DNA of 64,000 nt from assembly GCA_003260075.1 (NCBI GenBank), contig QLIY01000360.1:1-64000 (forward strand), written 5' to 3'. A model generated the notes under the pieces. The model did not search any database and was not told where the DNA came from. It saw only the letters and a program-made list of their open reading frames with translations. Positions 11,111-21,666 of the stretch are shown here, piece after piece. The number at the start of each line of letters is the position of its first letter. Within the stretch, counting starts at the first letter, position 1. A program made the translations under genes and the position numbers. This DNA comes from Phallusia mammillata. Lineage: Eukaryota > Chordata > Ascidiacea > Phlebobranchia > Ascidiidae.

Positions 11111-11700
11111 CCCCTAACAATTGAAATAGTTTTTTTTTGCACTTTTTTGTATAAGGCTGCACTTTTTTGGATAGTTATAACCAAGTGAATATTTAGGTCC
11201 TCTGAGCATTTGACAATTGCGTGTATAACGAGTGTTTTAAAACAAATAATTTCCACTGGAATGTGTGATTTCGAAACGGATACAATTTTATGAGAGTTGT
11301 AAATACATTTTTTTTAATCCACTAACATGAACGATCGAATTGCACATTAATAATTGTACGAAATGTCTGCTAGTTTGAACAATTATGTGTGCTTTTTGCG
11401 GCTGAAAAGCAAAAAAAATATTTTGTCAATGTTGTTCACCGCAATCCTTCTTGTATTCTGTCTAAACGCGTGCATCACAGCACTGTGAAATTTAGTTGTG
11501 GTGATTTTGCTAACTCCTCAGTCACAATCATGATCAGCTTGCTTTACAGTTCAATCCGCTCTAAAAAGTGGTTTAAAAAAACGCAAACACATCTTTTGGC
11601 GCTATATTTTGTGATTATAAATGTACAAAACCTACAATGTCCATTTGCCACAATTTGTACAATAAAAACACCCTGAATCAATACAGCAAAAATTTCCTGA
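11111..11700. other. No gene seen; 3' flank of the minus-strand gene
   Basis: No exon is supportable. The minus-strand gene's stop codon lies at 11703-11701, so part of this stretch should be its 3' untranslated region; I did not find a convincing poly(A) signal. Confidence 0.4.
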
Positions 11701-14700
11701 TCAATAATTTACGTCACCAATCATACCGATGACGTAAGTCCTGCCCCTGCAGTTAAACCGGACGTTCGCAAGGCGAGGCTGCGCTGAGACTACATCAAGA
11801 ATCCATTCTTCGTTGCTATTTCCTTTTCCAATCTCTTTTACTGACGTCACGAACGGGACACGGTTGAGCGCCTTTCTTACTTCACGCTCGGATAGTTCTG
11901 AAACAGCATCATCACGTGACTCCTTAGCAGTGACCTCTATTAGTTTCAAGGTTAAGTTGTGTTCTTGTGGGTTAGCGCGACGCTCCTTTGATTCTGCTGG
12001 AGCAACGGTTTTTGGCGTTGACGTCACGAATTTCGTCATTCTGACGTCAGTGCTACAGTGACCTAATTCAGCAGAAGGCATTACCAGTTCCTGGGGCTTT
12101 ACCGAAGTCGACAAGGAGCATTTGCAAACCAATTGCTTGCAGGTTGCACACCGTTCTCCGTGAGTTTGTTTTCCCGATTTAGCAAAGCCGTCAAAGGGCG
12201 CTAGTTTATCGAGTAGCAAAGGCAGTTTAATACGAAATTTCGAGGAAGGTTTGCTCTTTTCAGCAGGTTTGTCCACCTCGACCGTTTTTTCGTCCACTTT
12301 TTCAGGTTGTGTTGAATTTCTTGCCTCGCGACTGGCAAGTAGCTGTTGTTGTGTTTCCATGACGATAGACTTGACCTTTGCTACGTCGGCTTGGCATTTT
12401 CTACAAAGGGAAAACCTCAAACTCGTAAACAAAACAACTTGAAAAACAGCTTGTAGATATGAAAAACTTTCTATAAGGGATAATTTCATTACTTTCCATT
12501 ATTCACTAATGTGAAAAGAAAGGAAAATTGGCCATTGAAACAAAACGTCAAAAAATGCAATCCCAAAACCCGACTGAAGTCAAAAAAATAATTGTATTTT
12601 TTGGTTCTGGCCGTTTTTGGAATTGTATTTTTGGTGCGGTTCGGGTTTTGAGCTGGTTATTTTTGGTTCGGGCCGGTAGAGATGCTAACACAAGAACTCA
12701 CAGACAGGTACGTCTGCTAATTCCCAAAATGTGGTGCAACGGGGCATAGGCATTTACTATGGCAGTAATTGCTGACTCAGCAAATTGATGACTTGAGGGT
12801 AATAATTGCTGACTCAGCAAATTGCTTTACCATAGTAAAATCCTATGCTCCGTTGCGTTACATTTTGTAAAATAGCAGGCTTGTCTGTGAGTTCTTGTGT
12901 AAGTAGATTTTTCGTTCGGGCCGGGTTTTGGGCTTTTAGGTTTTGATTCGGGTCAGGTTTTGGCAAGATTTGGGTCTAACTTTGGTGAGTACGCTTGCAG
13001 CTTTGTGATGTTCTCTAAATTTCGACGTAGGCTTTTTAAAAACTTACTCAATCTGCACAATCGCTTCTTTGATTAATTCTTTTTCGTATTGATTCCTGTC
13101 GGATGTGTTTAGAAATTTTGAACGAAGCAGAAATAAGTCTTCCGCTATGTGGCGCAGTTGGGGACGTAGTCTGAGTCCGTCAAACCATTCCTGAAACAAA
13201 TACAGAAAATTCAGCCCAAAAACGGATTTATATTTTAAATATAGGCCTACGCTTTAAAATTGCATACTGTTTTTTCCCTTAGGGCAAAGTTTAGACCGAG
13301 AGATACTCTAATAATGCAGGATTTTATTAAAATAAAATCGATTCCTATTGATTTAAAGTGAATAAAATTCAGGGCAAATTTAAAGAATAACGATTTCATA
13401 AAAATGCACCTAAATAATCACTTTAAATAAATGGTAAAAAAGAAAACATTTCTTTGTTTCGTTTTTTCAATATTTGCTTTATTAAACTTTTAGATCAGGG
13501 ATTCCCAAGCGGGAAGGAATTTCTCCCAAAAGAGTAATTTTTAAAATTAAGGGAAGGAATTTACTTTAATTTTACATGTGGTTTGTAAATAGACATTTAT
13601 AAGCTGTGGGAATATGACCTGCAAAGTTGATAAAAGATGCAATTTTAAATGATTTTTGTATAGTTTAGCATCTATTATGTAGTATATTAGGGAGCAATGA
13701 AAATGTTTTTAAAGTGTTTTTTGTGAATTGTTTGGTATTGTGTTTTTTTTGCCTACCGAGCCCTAAGTGATTTTACCTGCATTGAGACGAAAGCATCCCG
13801 TTGGTCTTTGGTTTGTTGTTTTATGTAACAATACTGAAGAGAGAGTTTTCTTTGCAGTTCGTGCCTCTTCCTTTCTGCTCTCGCCTTCCTCAGAAATTCC
13901 TTTACCTCCTCATTTCCATCCCGTTTCTTCGTTTTGCTTGAACTTATGGTTTTACGAACGGAGGAAAGCAATTCAAGACATACCCCAATTCCCTGAGAAG
14001 ACATGCGCAAGCACGTTGTGTATTTTTTTAATCTTATTTAGTTCAACAAACTTTATCAATGCCCTATATCAGTGGTCGGCAACCGCCGGTCCGCGGCCCG
14101 GTACCGGTCCGCGAGGGTTTCGTTACCGGGCCGTATAAATGTTTAGGTTAGATGTTACAAAACGTTTGGTCCATGTATCCCGGGGATGACAAACTAATTT
14201 AAGCGTTTTTATTGCTAAATATTTGTACTTTTTTGAAGACCGGTCCGCGATAAAATTTTAGTTTCAAAAACGGTCCGCCGTGCACAAAAGGTTGCCGACC
14301 CCTGCCCTATATGACCCCGAAAGGTGGGGCAATCTACTAATACCATACCTTGTGTCAGACCCACATTTACGTTTTAGCTCTCAAATTTTGGCGTGATCCT
14401 CCACATACTTGTGTCAACGCATTACTCAAAATGACAAGGCGCACTTCATATAATAACGTTCTTTACTTTCTTTGGATCACCGTAGAGCGTAGAGCTGCTA
14501 ACACAGGAACTCATAGTACAAAAGTTTCGTAAATTTCGATAGGTTGCCCAAAGAGCACAAATGTAAACCTATTTCAACAGTATATCTCTAAAAATGCCAT
14601 TGGAAATTTAGCTGTATGTGGGTCTGCCGTGAGGTATATGGTCTTTGTAGCTCTACCTCAAAGGTGCAACTTTGGTACGAATGAGGGCAATGGTAAATTT

Positions 14701-16719
14701 CATACCGAATCAAGTCCGTTTTAAACAAAATCCAGCTGAAATTCGATTTACAACTCTGTCCTGACAAGAGTTTCGTGGCCATGTTAACAATAATTAGTTT
14801 TTACCGAAATCGCTTGTTTGGACTTGATATTTCTGTCTTCCATTTCTTGAAAAAGCGTTTTGTTGTCACTCTTGAGAGAATCCAGAATGTCACGTGGGTG
14901 TTCGAGGTCCAGATCGATTTGGTCAAAACAACTGTGTTTCAATCTTCGTCGTAAAACCGGATCTTTTCTAATTAAATAAATATTAAAAATGAGTATTTAT
15001 ATTAAATCTGTCGCTTGTTATAACCAGCAAACTATTAAATTGCTCAAGTTAAGTTCCTAAGGCAATAAACAAATTATAAAACAATGGAAGCTTGTCTCAT
15101 TGAAAATCTTTAATATAAATTGGTAATTAACATGAGAAATCAAATACGCTTTTAATAAATGTTTTAGTAAACCTGTAAATTCCGCTGTTGTATCCTGTGT
15201 CACCACTCCCTTCTACTTTTTGACTCCATATTGAACTAGTTATAGGCGACAAATTCGGAAGAACAAGTTCCTCTAATGGCCGTATAGGTTCGGGATCTTC
15301 TTTGCTCTCATCGGATACAGCGTTAGGTAGTTGCTCGGTGTTAAAATCTCTTTCGCGTTTTGTTCGAAGAAGATTGGGTAAAAAACCTCGCTTGGGGCTA
15401 ACTGGGTCGGGTTTGGGTGAATTAGGAAGGGTCCGCTCCTCGTCAGATGACCCTTCTTCTGGGTCTTCTTGCAAGTTCGCCATATCAGTGCGCTTTCTTT
15501 CCAACATCTAAATTTTCGTTTTGATACAAGTTAGGTGTCGGCGTTTTTGGTTAACAGCTGCAGACAGTGCCTATACTGTTTCGGTCTTTGAACTCTTTTC
15601 AAATGTGAACCGGGTCCAAATTATAATGGACATAATAATGTATAAAAATAACATTTCCAATGTAATTTTTTTTACAGTTTTTATGAAATTCCTCCCCTGA
15701 ACTCATAAAATTCCTCCCTAGGGAGGAATTCCTCCCCGGTTGGGAACCACTGCCGTAAAGGCTATTAGGGTAGCCCCTATATTACATCGTTGGAAGTAAC
15801 AGGCTGAAAATATATGAACTCAACATTTTGTTCAGTCTTCCAAGTAGGCTACTACTTTTCTAGATGGGGCTAAAACAACACATTACAACTATTTTTTGAA
15901 GTGGAATATGTCTAATATGTTATCCCATGTACTGCTAGCGGATACCTCATATTGGTAAGAAGTTAAAAGGCACTTCAGCACTTAGTTTAAACAACAAGTG
16001 AAGCCTGTTTGTAATAATTACGACAAGATTGATGAAGCATATTTGTTGTTAGAGTAACCACTACTAAACATCAAATTTCAAACCTGTCCCATAAATACCA
16101 CGAAAACTAGACTTGTTGCAACAAAACTTGAACCCAATTTCATTTCGTGTTAGCTTCAAATTTAACAGACAGACCTAAGTCCAGAGTTGTAAACGGACCC
16201 GAAATTGGAGCCCGAACCCGAAAGTACAAGCCCGAAACCCTGCCCGAACCCGAATCGTTTTTCAGAAGCCCGCTTAGGCCCCAACGTTTGATTGACAAGC
16301 CTATACTTGAAGCCTCGATAGACGATTGGTCTCGAACAAGGCGTTTTAGGGCTGTTTGACATTAGGTTAGGTCCATGGACCGTCCATCAACTAGTTATTT
16401 TTTAAATACTGACACAAAGTGTAAAGTCAGGCCTGAATTAAGCCCGTTTTATAAATAAAACCTAAGCCCGAACCCGACCCGACTTACAACTCTGCTGCAG
16501 CAGTCACTTTGAGTAACGAATTTTGCAACGTAACAAAGACCAACAAATTAATTTTCTACTAACCTTCCACAAAAACACTAATACCCCTATTATGACGACA
16601 CAAGCGAGAATAGCTCCGACAATTTCCCCGGTCTCATCGGATGGTGGGGCGGCAGGTGGTTGCTCTGGTGCTTTGTACACATAAACGTCTCCATCGTTCT
16701 CTTCTCCCAAGTCAGCCAT
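11701..16719 (-). CDS. Unrecognised single-pass membrane protein with coiled-coil interior, six exons
   Basis: Minus-strand exons are 16719-16564, 15507-15173, 14967-14805, 13992-13777, 13190-13048 and 12400-11701; introns have GT-AG ends, the phases join, and the total of 1713 nt gives 570 residues plus TGA. The start MADLGEEN precedes a proline-rich segment (PEQPPAAPP), then one hydrophobic helix at about residues 33-50 (IVGAILACVVIIGVLVFLW). Next come an acidic, SP-rich cytoplasmic segment (DPEEGSSDEE), and from about residue 165 a long charged helical region (EVKEFLRKARAERKRHELQRK, LIKEAIVQIEK) likely to form coiled coils. A cysteine cluster, CATCKQLVCKC, lies around residue 390, and the C-terminal roughly 80 residues look folded (EVRKALNRVPFV, NVRFNCRGRTYVIGMIGD). 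The hydrophobic segment lies too far from the N-terminus for a simple signal peptide, so a membrane anchor is inferred. I do not recognise the family and propose no function. MITEs sit in its introns. Confidence 0.75.
12676..12907. mobile_element. Palindromic MITE with about 100-bp inverted arms
   Basis: The left arm (from gtagagatgctaacac, aagaactcacagacagg) is mirrored by the right arm ending cttgtctgtgagttcttgtg; internal blocks such as caacggggcataggc, ttactatgg and attgctgactcagcaaatt pair as well. Related single arms occur at 845-1000, 5166-5215 and 14488-14580. It is inserted within cgggccggg-rich sequence related to the element at 16182-16494. Confidence 0.75.
13496..13690. mobile_element. 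Partial hAT-like MITE, family 3 (left end)
   Basis: Starts cagggattcccaag and contains gaaggaatttctccc, acatgtggtttgtaaatag and acctgcaaagttgataaaag, words shared with copies at about 28555-28905, 57102-57338 and 63361-63470. No right end was found nearby; the fragment at 15641-15753 is a right end of the same family. Confidence 0.5.
14070..14304. mobile_element. hAT-type MITE (CAGTGGTCGGCAACC ends)
   Basis: The 235-bp element starts cagtggtcggcaacc and ends ggttgccgacccctg, flanked by a perfect 8-bp duplication ccctatat (14062-14069, 14305-14312). It contains several ggtccgcg words and no coding frame. It lies in the intron between exons 3 and 4 of the minus-strand gene. Confidence 0.92.
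15641..15753. mobile_element. Partial hAT-like MITE, family 3 (right end)
   Basis: Contains tgaaattcctcccct, gggaggaattcctcccc and ends ggttgggaaccactg, the right-end pattern of the family seen at 28555 and 57102. The matching left end is not adjacent. Confidence 0.55.
16182..16494. mobile_element. MITE with cagagttgtaa ends and cccgaacccg interior
   Basis: The left end cagagttgtaaacgg and the right end cttacaactctg are inverted repeats, and both sub-terminal regions are rich in cccgaacccg. No target duplication is obvious. Related GC-rich sequence flanks the palindromic MITE at 12676-12907, and another end-like segment lies near 10135. Confidence 0.6.
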
Positions 16720-17343
16720 GTATTTTTTTTAATTTAAGTCATATTTGTCATGCTTCATATTGGCTGAAAAGGACTGATTTGCTAAATGATATAAGCATTT
16801 ATAGGACATGTATGGTGCCAATTGTTAAATATTATATAATGTTGGCTGCACTGGCTACAAAATGTATTTGCGTTTTGAATGATATTTTGGTAACTATAGT
16901 TCGCCGCTATATGGTGGTTTGATGTTTAGGGTAAGTAAGAACTGCAGTGACAGTAAAGACAATTTTTTATTTTGAAACTTATTTGTCATTTTAGCAATAT
17001 TTCAAAAGCAGAATGCTTAACTGACAGAAATAAAGCGATCGCACTTTTATACCCATTGCACCCGACGAAATATCAATTGAACAGGTATCTTGTACAAACT
17101 CCAGTTCAAATCGAAAAATTATGTCGGGTAGAAAAACGCTATTGGGGGGGGGGATCTCCATCGTTCTCTTCTCCCAAGTCAGCCATGTATTTTTTTTTAA
17201 TTTAAGTCATGTTTGTCATGCTTCATATTGGCTGAAAAGGACTGATTTGCTAAATGATAATAAGCATTTATAGGACATGTATGGTGCCAATTGTTAAATA
17301 CTATATAATGTTGGCTGCACTGGCTACAAAATGTATTTGCGTT
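16687..17343. repeat. Duplicated first-exon/promoter segment with G run at 17144-17153
   Basis: Bases 16687-16876, containing the first codons of the minus-strand membrane-protein gene and its immediate upstream DNA, recur at 17154-17343 directly after a 10-nt G run. The intervening 267 bases occur only once. The second copy holds only the first ten or so codons and is not a gene. Confidence 0.8.
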
Positions 17344-17463
17344 AATTTTACGAACCCGTTAACTTGCTTAATTTGTGTCATTTTTAGGCTCTGTCGAACT
17401 TACCCTCACCAAACACATTCTTTCTTTTCTACATTTTGGTTAAATAATATCCAATCGCAGATC

Positions 17464-17690
17464 AACCCATGTGAAGTGCAGCAACTTCCCGGAATTAAAC
17501 CTATGATTCCAGCAAATATCACGAGGAGCTGAAACTGTTAGGAAGTTTTTTTCAGTGGTTTTATTTGCCTGGGGGGGGGGAAACCCATGTGAAGTGCAGC
17601 AACTTCCTGGAATTAAACCTATGATTCCAGCAAATATCATGAGGAGCTGAAACTGTTAGGAAGTTTTTTTCAGTGGTTTTATTTGCCTGA
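17464..17690. repeat. Direct duplication around a G run at 17571-17580
   Basis: A unit of about 107 bp containing gtgaagtgcagcaactt and ttcagtggttttattt is present on both sides of the run with two visible substitutions. The first copy ends flush with the Gs. Confidence 0.85.
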
Positions 17691-17768
17691 CGAACCCCTT
17701 ATATCTTTGCCAAAAAAAGATTGATTAGCTTTAGGAGCTTCTTTGAATGGTTCAACCGACGTCCTAAA

Positions 17769-17853
<85 letters not shown>
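17769..17853. repeat. 85-nt uninterrupted G run
   Basis: This is the longest homopolymer in the window. I see no duplicated flank at this one. A run this long and pure is rarely stable in genomes and may be a sequencing or assembly product. Confidence 0.9.
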
Positions 17854-17855
<2 letters not shown>

Positions 17856-19682
17856 ACTTTTTTGGCACTCCATGGAGTTTCAGATATTTTAAACCTGCAT
17901 GGTGACTGTTTTAGTGCAAGTGTGTCGCTATGTTTTCTGTCAAAAAGCGAAACAAACTTAATTCAGCCATATTGAGACAAAATGCGCTCTAAACCCTCTC
18001 TTAAAAATGGACTATGCTAGCTGTATACCATTATAATCTATTGCTAAATACACACAGCTTGTTGAAACTGGTCAATATTTTCACACCATCCAAATGACTT
18101 TCCCTGTCAACGATTTATGACAAACTACGGCATAAGTTGCACTCACCCAAAGAGTGGTACTTTAAGTGGCTCTTTAAAAGGCAACATTTACTTTCAAAAT
18201 ACTAACAGATGGTGGCAGTGTTTACGCGAAACACAAGACCAAATAGCAATCCCCAACTGTGGCTTTATACTATAGGCTGGTAGTCCAAATGCTTTGTCGT
18301 AACTCTGGCCACTCCAAACTCATTACCTGTTAACAACGTTCCACGTCTATAGATCGATATAATTTCTGAAGAAAATATTTAATTAGGTGATGTTTGAAAC
18401 AAAAACACTATATAAGTGATTTTCGTTGTTGTTATTGTGGGTCAAATGATCGACCGTGCCTTCAAAAACCACCAAAATATTTATTATGTAAGAAAATATG
18501 TTTGATTTTTATGGTACCCGTTGTCATTTTATATCTGACTGGTATGGAGTCAATGCAGGTAGCTTACTGGAAAACTGACTAGTATGAAAAACTCTTAATC
18601 GAGTTATTCGCAACCTATAAGGTTATGTGTTCTAAAGTAGAAATAATGAAAATTTACTTACGTCAAGTTAGAAGACTTTGACTGCGATTGAAATTGTTTC
18701 ATGGAAACTATTGCGACATTTTACATCATCACATATAGATGCAGACCGTCAACTTACACAAAAAAGGTGGTATGGGTTGAATAAGTCAGAACACTAGGTA
18801 AAAAATGCAACAGACGGCAGGGTGTAAATAATTATATGTTCTCACCACAAACCGTATTTACTCGATTGCAAGCCGCTCTCGATTACAGTTAGCCACACAA
18901 ATTGGAGTGCAAACAACAATCGAGTAATAGTAAGTAGAAATACTAGAATATCGGTTACTGACAAAATATTTGATTAAATTCAAAATTAGTAAGTTTTGAT
19001 TAACTAGCTGATTGAAAAAACTGTTGTATTTTCTCAAAAATCGATCGGTCACTATGTGCATGATTTCTATTGCGGAAGTGACGAATTTAGGGGAAGTTAA
19101 ATCTCGATATTTACGTGAAATTTCGCGACAGAGCAGCAGATGGAGCCGATAGGTCGCAGATTATTACGTCGCAGGTATTAATCTTTTCTAAAAAACGGTT
19201 TCGTGCAGTTCTCGTTCAAGTGTATCGGTCGACGTAGAATTGCAAGTTTTGTTTTGTGCCTTTAGGTATAGATTTGTTTTCAGTTTCTATAACCTTGTTT
19301 ACAATAAATCGTAAAGATACATTTTTATTTTGTTACATACAGTTGTAAACCGTGCAGAACAGCAGCCAACCAAAAAATTTAAAAAGTTTTGTTTTGTTTT
19401 TTACACCTTTTAGTTTCATTAACATTCTTTGGTCCGAAAATTATGTTAGAGTGCAGAGCACTCTGCCAGTGTATTAGATTTTTAAATTACTATTATGGAC
19501 TTTGTTATTTGAGTATTATATTTTGAACTAAAAGCCTGCCCTATTATGCTTATTGCCTAAAATGTGAAGCAGCACTGTTAAAAAGTCCTAATGAGCCAAT
19601 TAGCATGCTAAAGAAAGTCCATGGCAGTCACTTCACATAGTTCACAATAATTATGTGAAGAGCATCAACTGTGCTTCTACTT
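17854..19682. other. No gene seen
   Basis: No homology or splice-consistent exon. The stretch near 17900-17975 (ttttagtgcaagtgtgt, aacaaacttaattcagcc) resembles that at 20400-20480, suggesting a dispersed repeat. Confidence 0.4.
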
Positions 19683-19911
19683 GGACTAGGGTCCCTCTAT
19701 TTGCTTTTTCGTTCCTTAAGAAACAAGAAATTAAAAAATCTCGAGAGTCTTGAAATTTTTTATTTTAGCAGATTTTCTAACAAAAACAAATGGGGGGGGG
19801 GAGGACTAGGGTCCCTCTATTTCTCTGCTTTTTCGTTCCTTAAGAAACAAGAAATTAAATCTCAAGAGTCTTGAAATTTTTTATTTTAGCAGATTTTCTA
19901 ACAAAAACAAA
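19683..19911. repeat. Direct duplication around a G run at 19792-19801
   Basis: The unit starting ggactagggtccctc and ending aacaaaaacaaatg is present twice, differing by short indels. The first copy abuts the G run. Confidence 0.85.
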
Positions 19912-21213
19912 TGAAAAAATCCGATTGTATGCCTTTTCGCTTCTAGTAGCGATCACAAACAGTGCTTCACTCGCAAACCAGCAAAAACGAAGTGACTGTG
20001 GGTCCTTGTTATAGATATAGTAGCATGACTACTGCTTGGGAAGGTGAAAGTTTAGTCGCAACTCGCACTGCACATTAAAAATCGCTGTTTCGCGATCAAA
20101 CGAAAGTAAGGTGGCCACGGCGCTCTAGAGGCAAGTCAAAACAAAAAAGGGGGGGGGGGACTTTTAATCTATAATATATACATGGCGTACTTTCTTGCGA
20201 GAAATTTTTATTGATTTCATGAGAATCGAGAAGCTATTTGTTCAAGATTTTTCACGAATTTCTCGAGAAGGAACCTTTGTGATGTACATATAATATTCCT
20301 AATATAATGTAGCTTCAGCGCACTTGGCATTGATCAATTCACCTATTGTGCAATTGACTTTTTCCGCTTCAAATCATTTTAATAGTGTGCAGCTGTTTGC
20401 AACTGGGGATTTGTTTTAGTGTAGTTGTGTTTCTTTGTTTTCGGTCACCAAATAAAACAAACTCAACTCCATTTTGTGTAAAACAATAAACAAAATTACG
20501 TAAAAAAGAATTCAAAAATAAAAAATATTAAAATGTTACCTTGTGGTAAATGACCATTGAGGTATGGAATACAAACACCACTACTGTCAGTTTTTTTTAA
20601 GGTTGGTTTGGGTGACCGCTAAGTAGTTTTAAGAAACCGCAAGTGTTTCATTTAAATACCAAAAAATATTTTTGGGAAACCGCTGGAGAAATTCCCTTCA
20701 AAACACCTCAAATAAAACACTGACTACTGTATTTGCAAATTACAATCTAGTTAGATCAAAAGCTATATTAATTATAAACTTATTGAAAACAAGATCAGAA
20801 CTGTTACAAGAAAGGTTTTAACAGCGCAAGTAAGATTTGATTTGTATCTTTAATGTTTGTTTTTTGTGTAATAAATTTACAGTAAGCAATTACCCACATG
20901 ATAACAGAAAATATTTTATTGTTCTTCAAAAAGAACTCCTTTTGTTCACTAGCTAGAAAGCACTGATCTAAATGTACAGTCTCTAGAAAGAAATACAGAT
21001 GACTTAATTTTTTTTTCATTGGTTGGTCCTAATTTTGTTCATATTCTATTCCTTTACATAGACAGGTGTAATTTTTTTGGTCTAGTATACCTTTAAGCTG
21101 AAGTTAGTTCAAGGAAAAGTCACATATAAAAGTTTTTGTTTTTTAATTACCAGCTTTTTAATGTGATTTGGTTGCATGCAAATCTAACTTTTCCTTCCAA
21201 ACAAAAAACATCA
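19912..21213. other. No gene seen; contains an 11-nt G run at 20149-20159
   Basis: AT-rich sequence without a recognisable gene. The G run here has no obvious duplicated flank, so it may join sequences that do not overlap. Confidence 0.4.
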
Positions 21214-21306
21214 AGCCAATAAATGATAAGCGAACTGCGGAAAGTGGACACTGTTTTGGTCTATAAGGTCTCATCGAACCAAACAATGTGCACTGTCTGC
21301 AGCTTA
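21214..21306. repeat. Palindromic dispersed repeat
   Basis: Contains ccaataaatgataagc, tggtctataaggtctcatc and ends caatgtgcactgtctgcagc, which pairs with the aactgcggaaagtggacactg half. Relatives lie at 6960-7025 and 15550-15600. Confidence 0.6.
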
Positions 21307-21666
21307 CGTTTTTGCCAATGTTCGTGTCGAGCTGGTATGCTCGGTGTAAATATATTTAGTCAATTTGTGGGTGTTATCAAATGTTGTAAACTTGTGTAAC
21401 ACTGTAGTATGTTTTATTGCAAGAAATATTATCTGCTTGGTCGATCTATTTTTTACATAATATACCAACAAGGTTGACCACAAAGACTATAGTCAGGAAA
21501 TATGCTTACAGTTGTACAAATCAATAAAGAAAATAGCTATTTGTTTTGTAACAGCAATCCACTTTAACACTTACGTTTTGTAACAGAGGCGAATATACAG
21601 TAAGATAGTGTCTTTTCACATAGTATCAAACTGCTCATGTGCAAAAGGATACAGCAACAATAGACA

